A DNA stretch of 64,000 nucleotides, from assembly GCA_000415185.1 (NCBI GenBank), contig KE351686.1, positions 21,881 to 85,880 of the forward strand, written 5' to 3'. The translations under genes and the position numbers were made by a program. The notes under the pieces are model-generated. The model was not told where the DNA came from. It worked only from the letters and a program-made list of their open reading frames with translations, and did not search any database. Below are positions 1 through 8,798 of the stretch, one piece after another (the first letter of the stretch is position 1; each line of letters begins with the position of its first letter). Source of the stretch: Enterococcus faecalis 13-SD-W-01. Its GTDB lineage: Bacteria; Bacillota; Bacilli; Lactobacillales; Enterococcaceae.

Positions 1-2
1 AG

Positions 3-72
3 AAAAAATGTGAAAAGCCATTTTCTCTGAGAAAAGAGTCTTAATGCTCTGGTCAGAACGCTTTTTTCACAA
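3..72 (-). terminator. Probable terminator downstream of the busR-like gene
   Basis: On the minus strand a GTGAAAA-AGC arm right after the busR-like stop pairs imperfectly with GCTTTTCAC about 50 bases later and is followed by a T-rich run. A smaller GAGC/GCTC-type hairpin lies inside. It suggests the regulator is transcribed alone here rather than with a downstream transporter. Confidence 0.4.
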
Positions 73-75
73 CCT

Positions 76-708
76 CTACACTTCCGGATAAAAAAAGTTA
101 TTCATCCGCTGCAACGTATACTCATTTCCGATAAAATGCACAGTATCCCCTTCGCTCAATTTAGCATACGGACCTGGTGAAACAAGCAATTCTTCTTCGT
201 GGGAAATCGCAATAACGGTTGCTCCTGTTTCTTGCCAAATATTCAACTCGCTAATAGAACGATCTAAATGTTTGGCATGTTTGGTCAGTTGAAGCTCAAA
301 CGGCAGCAGCGGATTCATTTTGTGGATCCGCTTGGTTTGATTGACAAGCTGGTCTAGCAGCTGTGAAAAATTATCCAATTCTTCCTTTTGCTTTTCCACA
401 CTTTCCATAATCTCTGCTTTGGTTTCCTGGATCGATTGGACATCTTGATATTGCAGCAGGAATTCTTTTGCTTTTTCTTTGGAAGAAACAAAAGCCCCGC
501 TTCCATGGCGCACTTCCATGATACCCAAATCTACTAATACATTGATTGCTTTTCTGGTCGTTTCCGGAGAAGCGTTATATGTACTTGCTAAAGTGGAACG
601 TGCATGGATTTTTTCGCCTACTTTATATCTGTTTTCAACGATTCGCTCTGCTAAATCTACGGCAATCTGCTGGTAGCGTGGGCGAACGATCTTCTTTTTC
701 CCAGCCAT
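76..708 (-). CDS. busR: GntR-type regulator with RCK_C domain, BusR-like c-di-AMP-responsive repressor
   Basis: The 210-residue protein has an N-terminal GntR winged helix (about residues 10-75, with LASTYNASPETTRKAINVL as the recognition region and the typical RHGSGAFV wing). A coiled-coil linker follows (about 80-125), then a C-terminal RCK_C/TrkA_C domain (about 130-208, with GATVIAI and LSEGDTVHFIG). This order is that of BusR of Lactococcus and Streptococcus, which binds cyclic di-AMP and represses the glycine-betaine transporter genes busAB. The same role in osmotic and potassium balance is inferred here. The bus transporter genes are not in the window, and a probable terminator follows the gene, so its target may be elsewhere. 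The start has a good AGAGGAAT ribosome site. Another RCK_C-linked GntR regulator is the main alternative. Confidence 0.75.
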   Translation of the reverse strand: MAGKKKIVRPRYQQIAVDLAERIVENRYKVGEKIHARSTLASTYNASPETTRKAINVLVDLGIMEVRHGSGAFVSSKEKAKEFLLQYQDVQSIQETKAEIMESVEKQKEELDNFSQLLDQLVNQTKRIHKMNPLLPFELQLTKHAKHLDRSISELNIWQETGATVIAISHEEELLVSPGPYAKLSEGDTVHFIGNEYTLQRMNNFFYPEV

Positions 709-761
709 TTTATTCCTCTTTCCTTTTTTTCTTCATCTTACTATGCCCTGACAAAATAAGC

Positions 762-789
762 AAAAGAGGGCGCTAAAAAACAGCGCCCG
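762..789 (-). terminator. Rho-independent terminator of the feo operon
   Basis: Minus strand: GGGCGCT, a seven-base loop, AGCGCCC, then TCTTTTGC. It follows the small Cys-rich gene and precedes the busR-like gene on the same strand, so it ends the feo transcript. Confidence 0.8.
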
Positions 790-811
790 ATGGTTTACTT
801 TTCTGTTTATT

Positions 812-940
812 TTATTTACTAGCTTTTTTCACAGGACAAGATGTTTTGCACTCATCACAAGATTTACCTGATTTTAAACGTTTATACACAATGAAACCTG
901 CACTTCCAAATATCAGAATACTTAATAAAAATGTAGCCAT
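812..940 (-). CDS. Small FeoB-associated Cys-rich membrane protein
   Basis: I translated a 42-residue protein by hand: one hydrophobic N-terminal segment (residues 3-18, FLLSILIFGSAGFIVY), then a basic stretch and three cysteines in SCDECKTSC. This is the pattern of the FeoB-associated Cys-rich membrane proteins (FeoC-like in position but unrelated to the winged-helix FeoC). Its ATG lies one base after the feoB stop codon (TGA-G-ATG), so it is translationally coupled to feoB. The family is thought to assist ferrous iron uptake, perhaps by iron binding or scaffolding, but its role is unproven. The gene is very short and easily missed. The terminator at 762-789 follows it. Confidence 0.85.
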   Translation of the reverse strand: MATFLLSILIFGSAGFIVYKRLKSGKSCDECKTSCPVKKASK

Positions 941-941
941 C

Positions 942-3074
942 TCATTTCTCCCCTTCTAAAGAAAGTACCGGATACTTTGTCTTCACTCTTTTCGGCTTGC
1001 GGAACAAAGCGTAAATCATACCAATCGTTAATAAACCAGCAAGATACGTACTCATCACGATAGAACCGCCTTCTAATAAATGCCCAAATTGATAAAGGAT
1101 AAAACTAACAAGATAAGCCAAACCACATTGATAACCAATAGCGATCCACGTCCATTTGCTGGCATTCATTTCTCGATGTATGGCGCCGATTGCTGCGAAA
1201 CAAGGTGCACAAAGCAAATTAAACGCTAATAATGCGTAAGCCGCTGCTGGTGTATAGGTCTGTTGCAGCGTTTGCCAAATTTCGCGGCCATTTTCAGACA
1301 CTTCGCTCTGCCCAAATAAGATACCAAATGTACCGATAATATTTTCTTTAGCAACTAAACCAGTAATTGCTGCCACTGTTCCTTGCCAATTCCCCCACCC
1401 CAGCGGTTGAAAAAGAACGGCGGATATTCGCCCAAAAAAGGCTAAGATACTTTGATCTTCTGAAACAGCTTCCCCAACAAAATTATAAGAAGAGCTAAAC
1501 CAGATAACGATACTCGAAACAAAAATAATTGTTCCAGCTTTTTTGACAAACGATTTGCTTCGATCATAGGTTTGACGCAAAATCGCAGACCACTGCGGTA
1601 AATGATAGGTTGGCAATTCCATAATAAAAGGTGTTGTATCACCAGAAAATAAACGTGTTTTTTTCAAACTGATCCCTGATAAAATAATAGCTGTCATCCC
1701 TAAAAAATAAGCAGATGGCGCTACCCAAGAACGATGCGGGAAAAATGCACCTGCTACTAAAGCGATGATCGGCAGCTTTGCAGAGCAAGGCATAAATGTG
1801 GTCACCATAATCGTCAACCGCCGATCTTGTTCATTTTCAATCGTTCGGCTGGCCATGACACCTGGAACCCCACAACCTGTAGCAATCAGCATCGGAATAA
1901 AAGATTTTCCAGAGAGGCCAAATTTTCTAAAAAGACGATCCATAACAAACGCGATTCTTGCCATGTAGCCGCAATCTTCTAAAAAGCTCAAACACAAAAA
2001 CAAGACGATCAATTGCGGTAAGAAACCCAAAACTGCTCCAACGCCAGCAATGATCCCATTTAAAATCAATTGCTGCATCCAATCAGCTACTTGCCATTGC
2101 GCTAAAAGATGACCAACTTTTTCTGGGATCCAGGCCCCGAACACCGTATCATTGATCCAATCTGTCCCCATGGTTCCTACTGTTTGAATGGCAAGATAAT
2201 AAATCAGCCACATAACAAACGCGAAAAGTGGTAAAGCCAGCCAGCGATTCGTTGCGATTTGGTCGATTTTGTCGCTCATCGACAATTGAAAAGAATCATT
2301 GGATACTACACACAACGCACATAACTGCGTAATAAATTCATAACGTTCGTTTACGAGGACCGTTTCACTGTCATCTTCAAAGATTTTTTCTGTCAGCTGG
2401 ATCAGTTGTTCGATTTCTTTTTCTTGCGAAGCAGAAGCACTATATTCTTTCATCGCTTTTTGATCTCGTTCAAAATACTTCATTGCATACCAGCGTTTTT
2501 TGCTGCTTTTTTCTGCTAATATGTCTTCGATTTCATGCAAAGCAGCTTCTAAACGCGCATCGTACGCACAAGGTTCAGGAAGCTCTGGGGATTTTTTTGA
2601 AGCTGCAATCATTTTTTCAATTAGTTTTTCTGTGCCTTGTTTTTTTAGTGCGCTGATAGGCAAAACAGGAACGCCAAGCCCATAAGAAAGCTTTTCTAAA
2701 TTGATTTTCTTTCCTTCTTTTTTTATCACATCCATCATATTCAACCCAATGATCATCGGAATCCCTAAATCAAGCAATTGGGTGGTTAAGTAAAGATTTC
2801 TTTCTATATTTGAGGCATCGATGATGTTGATGATCAATTCAGGTTTTTCATGGACCAAATAATCTCTGGCAATCACTTCTTCCGGTGTATAAGGTGAAAG
2901 CGAATAGATACCAGGCAAGTCTTGGATATAGATATCTGGGTGCTTTTTCAGTAATCCTTCTTTTTTTTCTACTGTTACGCCCGGCCAATTCCCTACATAT
3001 TGGTTCGATCCAGTCAATAGATTGAACAAACTGGTTTTTCCGCTGTTGGGGTTGCCAACTAATGCGATATTCAT
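942..3074 (-). CDS. feoB: Ferrous iron transport protein B
   Basis: The 710-residue protein is the main permease for Fe(II) uptake across the cytoplasmic membrane. Its N-terminal G domain shows the P-loop GNPNSGKTS (residues 7-15), the G3 motif DLPG (about 53-56) and NMMD (about 112-115). A helical insertion domain follows (about 165-250). The C-terminal half is a polytopic membrane domain with the two Gate motifs, including GCGVPGVMASR and PCSAKLPI. The length matches the family. The ATG overlaps the end of feoA by four bases, so the two are coupled. The operon runs feoA-feoB-small Cys-rich protein and has a perfect Fur-type palindrome upstream, so repression by iron-loaded Fur is expected. 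Confidence 0.97.
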   Translation of the reverse strand: MNIALVGNPNSGKTSLFNLLTGSNQYVGNWPGVTVEKKEGLLKKHPDIYIQDLPGIYSLSPYTPEEVIARDYLVHEKPELIINIIDASNIERNLYLTTQLLDLGIPMIIGLNMMDVIKKEGKKINLEKLSYGLGVPVLPISALKKQGTEKLIEKMIAASKKSPELPEPCAYDARLEAALHEIEDILAEKSSKKRWYAMKYFERDQKAMKEYSASASQEKEIEQLIQLTEKIFEDDSETVLVNERYEFITQLCALCVVSNDSFQLSMSDKIDQIATNRWLALPLFAFVMWLIYYLAIQTVGTMGTDWINDTVFGAWIPEKVGHLLAQWQVADWMQQLILNGIIAGVGAVLGFLPQLIVLFLCLSFLEDCGYMARIAFVMDRLFRKFGLSGKSFIPMLIATGCGVPGVMASRTIENEQDRRLTIMVTTFMPCSAKLPIIALVAGAFFPHRSWVAPSAYFLGMTAIILSGISLKKTRLFSGDTTPFIMELPTYHLPQWSAILRQTYDRSKSFVKKAGTIIFVSSIVIWFSSSYNFVGEAVSEDQSILAFFGRISAVLFQPLGWGNWQGTVAAITGLVAKENIIGTFGILFGQSEVSENGREIWQTLQQTYTPAAAYALLAFNLLCAPCFAAIGAIHREMNASKWTWIAIGYQCGLAYLVSFILYQFGHLLEGGSIVMSTYLAGLLTIGMIYALFRKPKRVKTKYPVLSLEGEK

Positions 3075-3544
3075 CCTTGTTCCTCCCTTTGCACGAGGAT
3101 CAGTTCCGCTTCTGTTTTTCGAAGTGTCAACTCGTATCCCCGAACTGTCAATTCGATTGGATCACCTAAAGGAGCAAGCTTGCGGATCGATACTTGGACA
3201 TTTCTCGTGAGCCCCATATCCATCAGCCTTCTTTTCACTGCACCTTGACCATGGACAGCGACCACTGTTCCGCTTTCTCCTGCTTTCAATTGTTCTAGAG
3301 AAGCCCAGCTTTCAGCAGAAGTCTGGTTTTTTTGGATAAAGATTTGGCTTAACAGCTCACGGCTGACAGCTACGCGCTGGCTTTTCACTAATAAAATAGC
3401 GTTCTTTCCTGATATATTCACTACTACAACTTTGCTTCCTGGTGTTACCCCGATATTTTGTAAATGTCTTTTCACGTTTTCTTCCGTACAGATTTTTTCT
3501 ACATAGTAAACTAAATGTTGTTTTGCTTGTGCTAAAGTTTGCAT
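3071..3544 (-). CDS. feoA: FeoA protein with two tandem FeoA (SH3-like) domains
   Basis: FeoA is a small cytosolic SH3-like partner of FeoB, usually about 75 residues. This one is 157 residues and holds two copies: residues about 18-70 (VKRHLQNIGVTPGSKVVVVN) and about 85-155 (LKAGESGTVVAVHGQGAVKRRLMDMGLTRNVQVS, then a typical C-terminal ELTVRGYELTLRKTEAELI). The second copy is the better match. The first resembles the DtxR C-terminal SH3 form. Double-length FeoA proteins are known in Firmicutes. The gene overlaps feoB by four bases (ATGA) and follows the Fur-type site. It probably modulates the FeoB GTPase or its oligomeric state. Confidence 0.92.
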   Translation of the reverse strand: MQTLAQAKQHLVYYVEKICTEENVKRHLQNIGVTPGSKVVVVNISGKNAILLVKSQRVAVSRELLSQIFIQKNQTSAESWASLEQLKAGESGTVVAVHGQGAVKRRLMDMGLTRNVQVSIRKLAPLGDPIELTVRGYELTLRKTEAELILVQREEQG

Positions 3545-3626
3545 ACAGACCCCTCACTTGTGAAATCATTCTTGCAACGAACCGACTATGATATTTACTG
3601 GTTATTTCCTATAATAACTACGATAT

Positions 3627-3641
3627 TGAGAATCATTCTCA
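3627..3641. promoter_or_regulatory. Fur box upstream of feoAB
   Basis: TGAGAAT-C-ATTCTCA is a perfect 7-1-7 inverted repeat, close to the Firmicutes Fur consensus TGATAATNATTATCA. It lies 83 bases upstream of the feoA start in the divergent region shared with nrdH, so iron repression of feo is likely. Confidence 0.8.
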
Positions 3642-3818
3642 CATAGAATACTTCCCCCGATAATGAATGTCAACAGACCTTGTGATTCAATGAGCGAAAC
3701 CTCACTATTTTTGCTCTAAAAATGAGAAAAAATAAATTAAAAATAGTTTTCCACAATTTTTCAACAGCCGAAACTTTTATTTCTCCGCTCGGCGTCTGCT
3801 TTCACTTCTTTTTCAAAA

Positions 3819-3865
3819 ACACAAAATTTAGTATTCCACAATTTCCACAACACCATATGTAGTGT
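3819..3865. promoter_or_regulatory. Two NrdR boxes upstream of nrdHEF
   Basis: ACACAAAATTTAGTAT (3819-3834) and ACACCATATGTAGTGT (3850-3865) match the 16-base NrdR box. They are 31 bases apart start to start, three helical turns, which is the usual spacing for cooperative binding of the ATP-cone repressor NrdR. The second box lies eight bases upstream of the -35 element. Confidence 0.88.
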
Positions 3866-3872
3866 TTTATGA

Positions 3873-3900
3873 TTGACTTTTTCATTCAGAGTTTTATACT
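3873..3900 (+). promoter_or_regulatory. nrdHEF promoter
   Basis: TTGACT (3873-3878) and TATACT (3895-3900) are separated by 16 bases. The nrdH start is 38 bases downstream. Together with the paired NrdR boxes this defines the ribonucleotide reductase promoter. Confidence 0.75.
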
Positions 3901-3937
3901 AGTCTTTGTAGAAAACTTGTAGAAGGAGGACTCTCCC

Positions 3938-4162
3938 ATGAACGTAAAAATCTTCTCTAAAAATAATTGTATGCAATGTAAAATGGTCAAACGTTTTTTA
4001 ACTGAAAATCACATCGATTTCGAAGAAGTGAACATCGATGAACAACCCGCCGCTATTGATTGGCTGAAAGATCAAGGTTTCCAAAGTGTCCCAGTAATTA
4101 CTTCAGACGCTGAAACTGTTATTGGCTTCCGCCCAGATCAACTTCGTAAACTTGCTAGCTAA
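3938..4162 (+). CDS. nrdH: NrdH glutaredoxin-like protein
   Basis: This 74-residue redoxin supplies electrons to the class Ib ribonucleotide reductase NrdEF. It has the redox pair CMQC (residues 12-15), the SVPV cis-proline motif (residues 51-54), and the C-terminal GFRPDQL that defines NrdH rather than ordinary glutaredoxin. Thioredoxin reductase normally reduces it. An AGGAGG-type site precedes the ATG. The gene sits just before nrdE with a stem-loop between them. No nrdI lies here, although NrdI is needed to assemble the manganese-tyrosyl cofactor, so nrdI should be elsewhere in the genome, as in several streptococci and enterococci. Confidence 0.95.
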   Translation: MNVKIFSKNNCMQCKMVKRFLTENHIDFEEVNIDEQPAAIDWLKDQGFQSVPVITSDAETVIGFRPDQLRKLAS

Positions 4163-4190
4163 AGAAAACTAAAGCAGTACAAAAATGATT

Positions 4191-4224
4191 GGATTTGAAG
4201 GCTTTTGCCCCAAATCCTTTTTTT
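4191..4224 (+). terminator. Intercistronic terminator or attenuator between nrdH and nrdE
   Basis: GGATTTG (4191-4197) pairs with CAAATCC (4211-4217) and a run of seven T follows. Partial termination would set nrdH expression above nrdEF. A second imperfect stem (4286-4318, GTGCCAAGAG with CTCTTGCAC) lies just before the nrdE ribosome site. Confidence 0.7.
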
Positions 4225-4338
4225 AAAGTATTGGCTTTTTCTTCTTTTCATTCAGCTGTTATTCTCATTATTATATAAAAAAGTCGTGCCAAGAGGATTT
4301 TAACTAGAACTCTTGCACTATGAAAGGTTGAGTACATT

Positions 4339-6498
4339 ATGAGCCTCAAAGAGTTAAAAGATGTAAGCTATTTTAAACTGAACAATGAAATCAATCGACC
4401 TGTCAACGGACAGATTCCTTTAAATAAAGATAAAGATGCGTTGGCTGCCTTCTTTAAAGAAAATGTTGAGCCGAACACACTGACTTTTTCTTCGCCAAAA
4501 GAAAAAATCGATTATCTGATCAAACATGATTATTTGGAGGAAGAATTCATCCAATTATATTCTGACCGTTTTATCGAGAAACTTTATCATTTCTTGGACG
4601 AGCAGCATTTTGAATTCAAATCTTTCATGGCGGCTTATAAATTCTATTCGCAATATGCGTTGAAAACAAATGATGGTACAGCCTATCTTGAAACTTATGA
4701 AGATCGTGTGGCCTTCAATGCGCTTTATTTTGCGAACGGAAACGAAGAATTGGCTTTAGCTTTAGCGGACGAAATGATCCATCAGCGTTACCAGCCTGCT
4801 ACACCTTCTTTCTTGAATGCTGGACGTAAACGCCGGGGTGAACTTGTTTCTTGTTTCTTGATCCAAGTAACAGATGACATGAATTCAATCGGACGCTCAA
4901 TCAACTCTGCTTTACAGCTTTCACGAATCGGCGGCGGTGTTGGGATCACTTTATCCAATCTTCGCGAAGCCGGCGCACCAATCAAAGGATATGAAGGAGC
5001 TGCCAGCGGTGTTGTTCCTGTAATGAAATTATTCGAAGACAGCTTCAGCTATTCTAACCAGCTTGGCCAACGTCAAGGTGCCGGAGTTGTTTACCTAAAT
5101 GTTTTCCACCCAGATATCATTTCATTCCTTTCTGCTAAAAAAGAAAATGCAGATGAAAAAATCCGGGTGAAAACTTTGTCTCTTGGAGTACTTGTGCCAG
5201 ATAAATTCTATGAATTGACACGTAAAAATGAAGAAATGTACCTATTCAGCCCTTATAGCGTGGAAAAAGAATACGGTGTACCATATTCTTACGTCGATAT
5301 CACAAAAGAATATGACAACATGGTCGCAAATCCAAATATCCGTAAACAAAAAATCAAAGCACGTGATCTAGAAAACGAAATCTCTAAATTACAGCAAGAA
5401 TCTGGTTATCCTTATATCGTGAACGTTGACACAGCAAACCGTGCCAACCCGATTGACGGAAAAATCATCATGAGCAACTTGTGTTCAGAGATTCTTCAAG
5501 TCCAAACACCTTCTGTTATCAATGGAAAACAAGAATACGAACAACTTGGTACAGACATTTCATGTAATCTTGGTTCAACGAACATCGTCAACTTGATGGA
5601 CAGTCCAGATTTTGGAAGATCTGTTCGTACAATGACACGCGCGTTGACATATATCACAGACGCTTCTGAAATCGATGTTGTTCCTCCTATCCAAAACGGC
5701 AATCGTTTAAATCATACGATTGGTTTAGGTGCTATGGGACTTCATACTTATTTTGCAAAACAACAAATGGCATACGGATCAGAAGATTCTATCGATTTTA
5801 CTAATGTTTATTTCATGTTGTTGAACTACTGGACATTAGTAGAAAGCAACAATATCGCTCGCGAAAGAAAACAAGTTTTCCATAACTTTGAAAAATCAGA
5901 TTATGCAAACGGCACTTATTTTGATAAGTATGTCAGCGGCCAATATCAGCCGAAATCAGAAAAAGTCAAAAATCTTTTTGAAGGAATCTTTATTCCAACA
6001 GCAGAAGATTGGGAAGAATTAAAACAAGCAATCATGAAAGACGGTCTTTACCATCAAAATCGTCTAGCAGTAGCGCCAAACGGATCAATCTCTTATATCA
6101 ATGATACAAGTGCAAGTATCCACCCAATCACACGTATGATCGAAGAACGTCAAGAAAAGAAAATCGGTAAAATCTATTACCCTGCTCCTTACTTGTCAAA
6201 CGAAACGATCCCTTACTATACTTCTGCTTACGACATGGATATGCGTAAAGTGATCGACATTTATGCCGCAGCGCAAGAACACGTGGACCAAGGAATGAGT
6301 TTGACATTGTTCATGCGTTCAGAGATTCCTGAAGGCCTTTATGAATGGAAAACAAACTCAAAACAATCCACACGTGATTTGAACATCTTGAGACATTATG
6401 CTTTCCATAAAGGGATCAAATCGATTTATTATGTTCGTACCTTTACAGATGATGCGGAAGAAATCGGCAGCAACCAATGCGAAAGTTGTGTCATCTAA
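4339..6498 (+). CDS. nrdE: Class Ib ribonucleoside-diphosphate reductase, alpha subunit
   Basis: NrdE (719 residues) reduces ribonucleoside diphosphates to deoxyribonucleotides in the cytosol with its partner NrdF. It has the first redox cysteine in LVSCFLIQV (about residue 172), the catalytic NLCSEI (about residue 383, radical cysteine), the PNGSISYINDTSASIHP segment near 575-592, and the C-terminal shuttle CESC in SNQCESCVI. The ATP-cone activity domain of class Ia enzymes is absent, as expected for class Ib. The ribosome site is the modest GAAAGGTTGAG. It is followed by nrdF after 54 bases and is under the NrdR boxes upstream of nrdH. Confidence 0.97.
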   Translation: MSLKELKDVSYFKLNNEINRPVNGQIPLNKDKDALAAFFKENVEPNTLTFSSPKEKIDYLIKHDYLEEEFIQLYSDRFIEKLYHFLDEQHFEFKSFMAAYKFYSQYALKTNDGTAYLETYEDRVAFNALYFANGNEELALALADEMIHQRYQPATPSFLNAGRKRRGELVSCFLIQVTDDMNSIGRSINSALQLSRIGGGVGITLSNLREAGAPIKGYEGAASGVVPVMKLFEDSFSYSNQLGQRQGAGVVYLNVFHPDIISFLSAKKENADEKIRVKTLSLGVLVPDKFYELTRKNEEMYLFSPYSVEKEYGVPYSYVDITKEYDNMVANPNIRKQKIKARDLENEISKLQQESGYPYIVNVDTANRANPIDGKIIMSNLCSEILQVQTPSVINGKQEYEQLGTDISCNLGSTNIVNLMDSPDFGRSVRTMTRALTYITDASEIDVVPPIQNGNRLNHTIGLGAMGLHTYFAKQQMAYGSEDSIDFTNVYFMLLNYWTLVESNNIARERKQVFHNFEKSDYANGTYFDKYVSGQYQPKSEKVKNLFEGIFIPTAEDWEELKQAIMKDGLYHQNRLAVAPNGSISYINDTSASIHPITRMIEERQEKKIGKIYYPAPYLSNETIPYYTSAYDMDMRKVIDIYAAAQEHVDQGMSLTLFMRSEIPEGLYEWKTNSKQSTRDLNILRHYAFHKGIKSIYYVRTFTDDAEEIGSNQCESCVI

Positions 6499-6552
6499 AT
6501 CAGCTCGTCACTTTTTGAACGTCTATCTCTCAGGAATAAAAGGAGAATCTTT

Positions 6553-7518
6553 ATGTCAGAAACTTACTATGAAGCTATAAACTGGAATGAAATCGAGGAT
6601 ATCATCGATAAATCGACGTGGGAAAAACTAACAGAACAATTTTGGTTAGACACACGTATTCCTTTATCAAACGACTTAGATGATTGGCGCACTCTTTCTG
6701 ATCTTGAAAAAGAGATCGTAGGACATGTCTTCGGCGGACTTACTTTATTGGATACGGTGCAGTCAGAAAGCGGAATGGAACGTTTGCGTGCAGATGTTCG
6801 TACACCGCATGAAGAAGCTGTTTTGAATAATATCCAATTTATGGAATCTGTCCATGCCAAAAGCTACTCTTCTATTTTCAGCACATTGAATACCAAAGCA
6901 GAAATCGAAGAAATCTTTGAATGGACGAACACCAATCCATACTTGCAGAAAAAAGCAGAACGGATCAATGAAATCTATAAAAATGGTTCACCATTAGAGA
7001 AGAAAATCGCCAGCGTCTTTTTAGAAACATTCTTGTTTTATTCTGGCTTTTACACACCGCTTTATTATCTAGGAAATAACAAACTGGCAAACGTCGCTGA
7101 AATCATCAAATTGATCATTCGCGATGAATCTGTCCACGGCACATATATCGGCTACAAATTCCAATTAGGCTATAACGAATTGCCTGAAGAAGAACAAGAA
7201 GCGTTGAAAGACTGGATGTATAATTTGCTGTATGAGTTATATGAAAATGAAGAACGCTATACAGAAGAATTGTATGATGCAGTCGGCTGGACGGAAGAAG
7301 TAAAAACATTCTTGCGTTACAATGCCAATAAAGCATTGATGAATCTAGGGATGGATCCGCTATTCCCTGACTCTGCTAACGATGTCAATCCAATCGTTAT
7401 GAACGGTATCTCAACAGGTACAAGCAACCATGACTTCTTCTCACAAGTAGGAAACGGCTACTTGCTTGGTAATGTAGAAGCAATGAATGATGATGATTAT
7501 TTGATTGGTTTAGAATAA
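6553..7518 (+). CDS. nrdF: Class Ib ribonucleoside-diphosphate reductase, beta subunit
   Basis: NrdF (321 residues) carries the dimanganese- or diiron-tyrosyl radical needed by NrdE. Metal ligands and the radical tyrosine are visible in LLDTVQSESGMERL, EAVLNNIQFMESVHAKSYSSIF (Tyr in HAKSY), LETFLFYSGF and RDESVHGTYIGYKF. The C-terminal tail (NDDDYLIGLE) would dock on NrdE. It closes the nrdHEF operon and has a strong terminator immediately after the stop. NrdI is not nearby, so radical assembly relies on a gene elsewhere. Confidence 0.97.
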   Translation: MSETYYEAINWNEIEDIIDKSTWEKLTEQFWLDTRIPLSNDLDDWRTLSDLEKEIVGHVFGGLTLLDTVQSESGMERLRADVRTPHEEAVLNNIQFMESVHAKSYSSIFSTLNTKAEIEEIFEWTNTNPYLQKKAERINEIYKNGSPLEKKIASVFLETFLFYSGFYTPLYYLGNNKLANVAEIIKLIIRDESVHGTYIGYKFQLGYNELPEEEQEALKDWMYNLLYELYENEERYTEELYDAVGWTEEVKTFLRYNANKALMNLGMDPLFPDSANDVNPIVMNGISTGTSNHDFFSQVGNGYLLGNVEAMNDDDYLIGLE

Positions 7519-7523
7519 AAGAG

Positions 7524-7560
7524 AAGCCCCTCCGCTTTAAAAGCGGAGGGGCTTTTTTTT
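7524..7560 (+). terminator. Terminator of the nrdHEF operon
   Basis: AAGCCCCTCCGCTTT pairs with AAGCGGAGGGGCTT and is followed by eight T. It may also act in reverse on the convergent permease gene, whose stop codon lies in the T run. Confidence 0.92.
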
Positions 7561-8692
7561 AAATCAGTTCATTTTTCTTCTCTTGCTTTTCCGGCTGGAT
7601 GATCGCCGTTTCTTTTCTCAACAAATAGATTTTTCGAATATTCAAAGTCAACGTTTTGATTACTGCATAAACAGGGATACAGATCAGCATACCAATGATC
7701 CCGGCAACACTTCCTGCCCCAATCAAAACCAAGATAATCGTTAATGGATGGATGTTTAATGATTTTCCGAATAACAGCGGTTTGATCAGGTTTCCGTCTA
7801 GCTGCTGGATGACCAAGATCGATAACGCCATGTAGAGTGCTTGCCACGGTGACACAAATAACCCCACCGCCACAGCTGGAACTGCACCGATAAATGGTCC
7901 TACATAAGGAATGATATTCGTGACCGCACAAAAAACTGCTAATAAAAGGCTATATGGCTGTCCAAAAATCGTCATGGCAATAAAGCTCAAAATCCCAATG
8001 ATAAATGCATCTAAAACGGTACTGCTGATATAAGCAGAAAGAGTTTCATTCAATTCCCGCACGGTTTGGCGCAGCTCTCCACGAATTCTCTGTGGAAAAA
8101 ATGGCGATAACGCATCAATAAATTTATGTCCATCCTTGAACATAAAAAGTAAAATAAACGGTACGGTGAAAAGAAGGACCAAAAATTTCATCATCGCTCC
8201 GACAATACGCGATAACCCTGAAGTAACACTTACGATTGCCAAATTGATCAAATTGCTGATCGATAAATTTGCATTAGCTAACTGTTCTTCCAGATTAAAT
8301 CCTCGCAAGTCTTCTCGTTGTGCCAGTTCATTCAGCCACTTGCTGGTCTCTTCTGCATAAGCAGGAAGACTTTGGGTCAACTGGATCGCTTGCTCTGCCA
8401 ATTGAGGTACGACATTCATCGCCATTAGTATGATAATGATCAGTAACACAGCAAACGAGATCAAAAAACCTAAAACACGCGGTACTTTTCTTTTTTCCAA
8501 AAAAACAACGATTGGATCAAACATGTAGTAAAGAAATCCTGCGACTAGCAATGGTAAGAAAATCGCTGAAAGCATAGTCAAGATTGGGCTGAAAAGATGC
8601 GGCATCTGTAAGATAAAATAGACGCCAACAATGGTCAAAACTAATTCTGCTGTCCAAAAAAACAACTTCGACTGTTTAAAACGTGACTGCAT
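7559..8692 (-). CDS. AI-2E family transporter (UPF0118/PerM)
   Basis: The 377-residue membrane protein has about eight hydrophobic segments: two N-terminal pairs (residues 10-55 and 62-95), a soluble-looking linker (about 95-155), then further helices. It carries the family motifs ITNIIPYVGPFIGAVPAV (about 265-282) and the C-terminal region DGNLIKPLLFGKSLNIHPLTII. Family members include E. coli TqsA, an exporter of the quorum signal AI-2, and sodium/proton antiporters, so the substrate cannot be told from sequence. AGGAGGAGATTT precedes the ATG. It stands alone, convergent with nrdF and divergent from the DUF92 gene. Confidence 0.9.
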   Translation of the reverse strand: MQSRFKQSKLFFWTAELVLTIVGVYFILQMPHLFSPILTMLSAIFLPLLVAGFLYYMFDPIVVFLEKRKVPRVLGFLISFAVLLIIIILMAMNVVPQLAEQAIQLTQSLPAYAEETSKWLNELAQREDLRGFNLEEQLANANLSISNLINLAIVSVTSGLSRIVGAMMKFLVLLFTVPFILLFMFKDGHKFIDALSPFFPQRIRGELRQTVRELNETLSAYISSTVLDAFIIGILSFIAMTIFGQPYSLLLAVFCAVTNIIPYVGPFIGAVPAVAVGLFVSPWQALYMALSILVIQQLDGNLIKPLLFGKSLNIHPLTIILVLIGAGSVAGIIGMLICIPVYAVIKTLTLNIRKIYLLRKETAIIQPEKQEKKNELI

Positions 8693-8798
8693 AAATCTCC
8701 TCCAACTTTTGATACTTTTATTTTACCATTTCTAAAATCATTCTCGCACTTTTTATGATAAACTTACAGAAAAAACGGCGATCGGAGAATAAAGAAAA

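Noticed and set aside
4163..4338. A missing or hidden nrdI gene between nrdH and nrdE
   Set aside because: The gap is only 176 bases, with a terminator and a stem. It cannot hold nrdI (about 390 bases).
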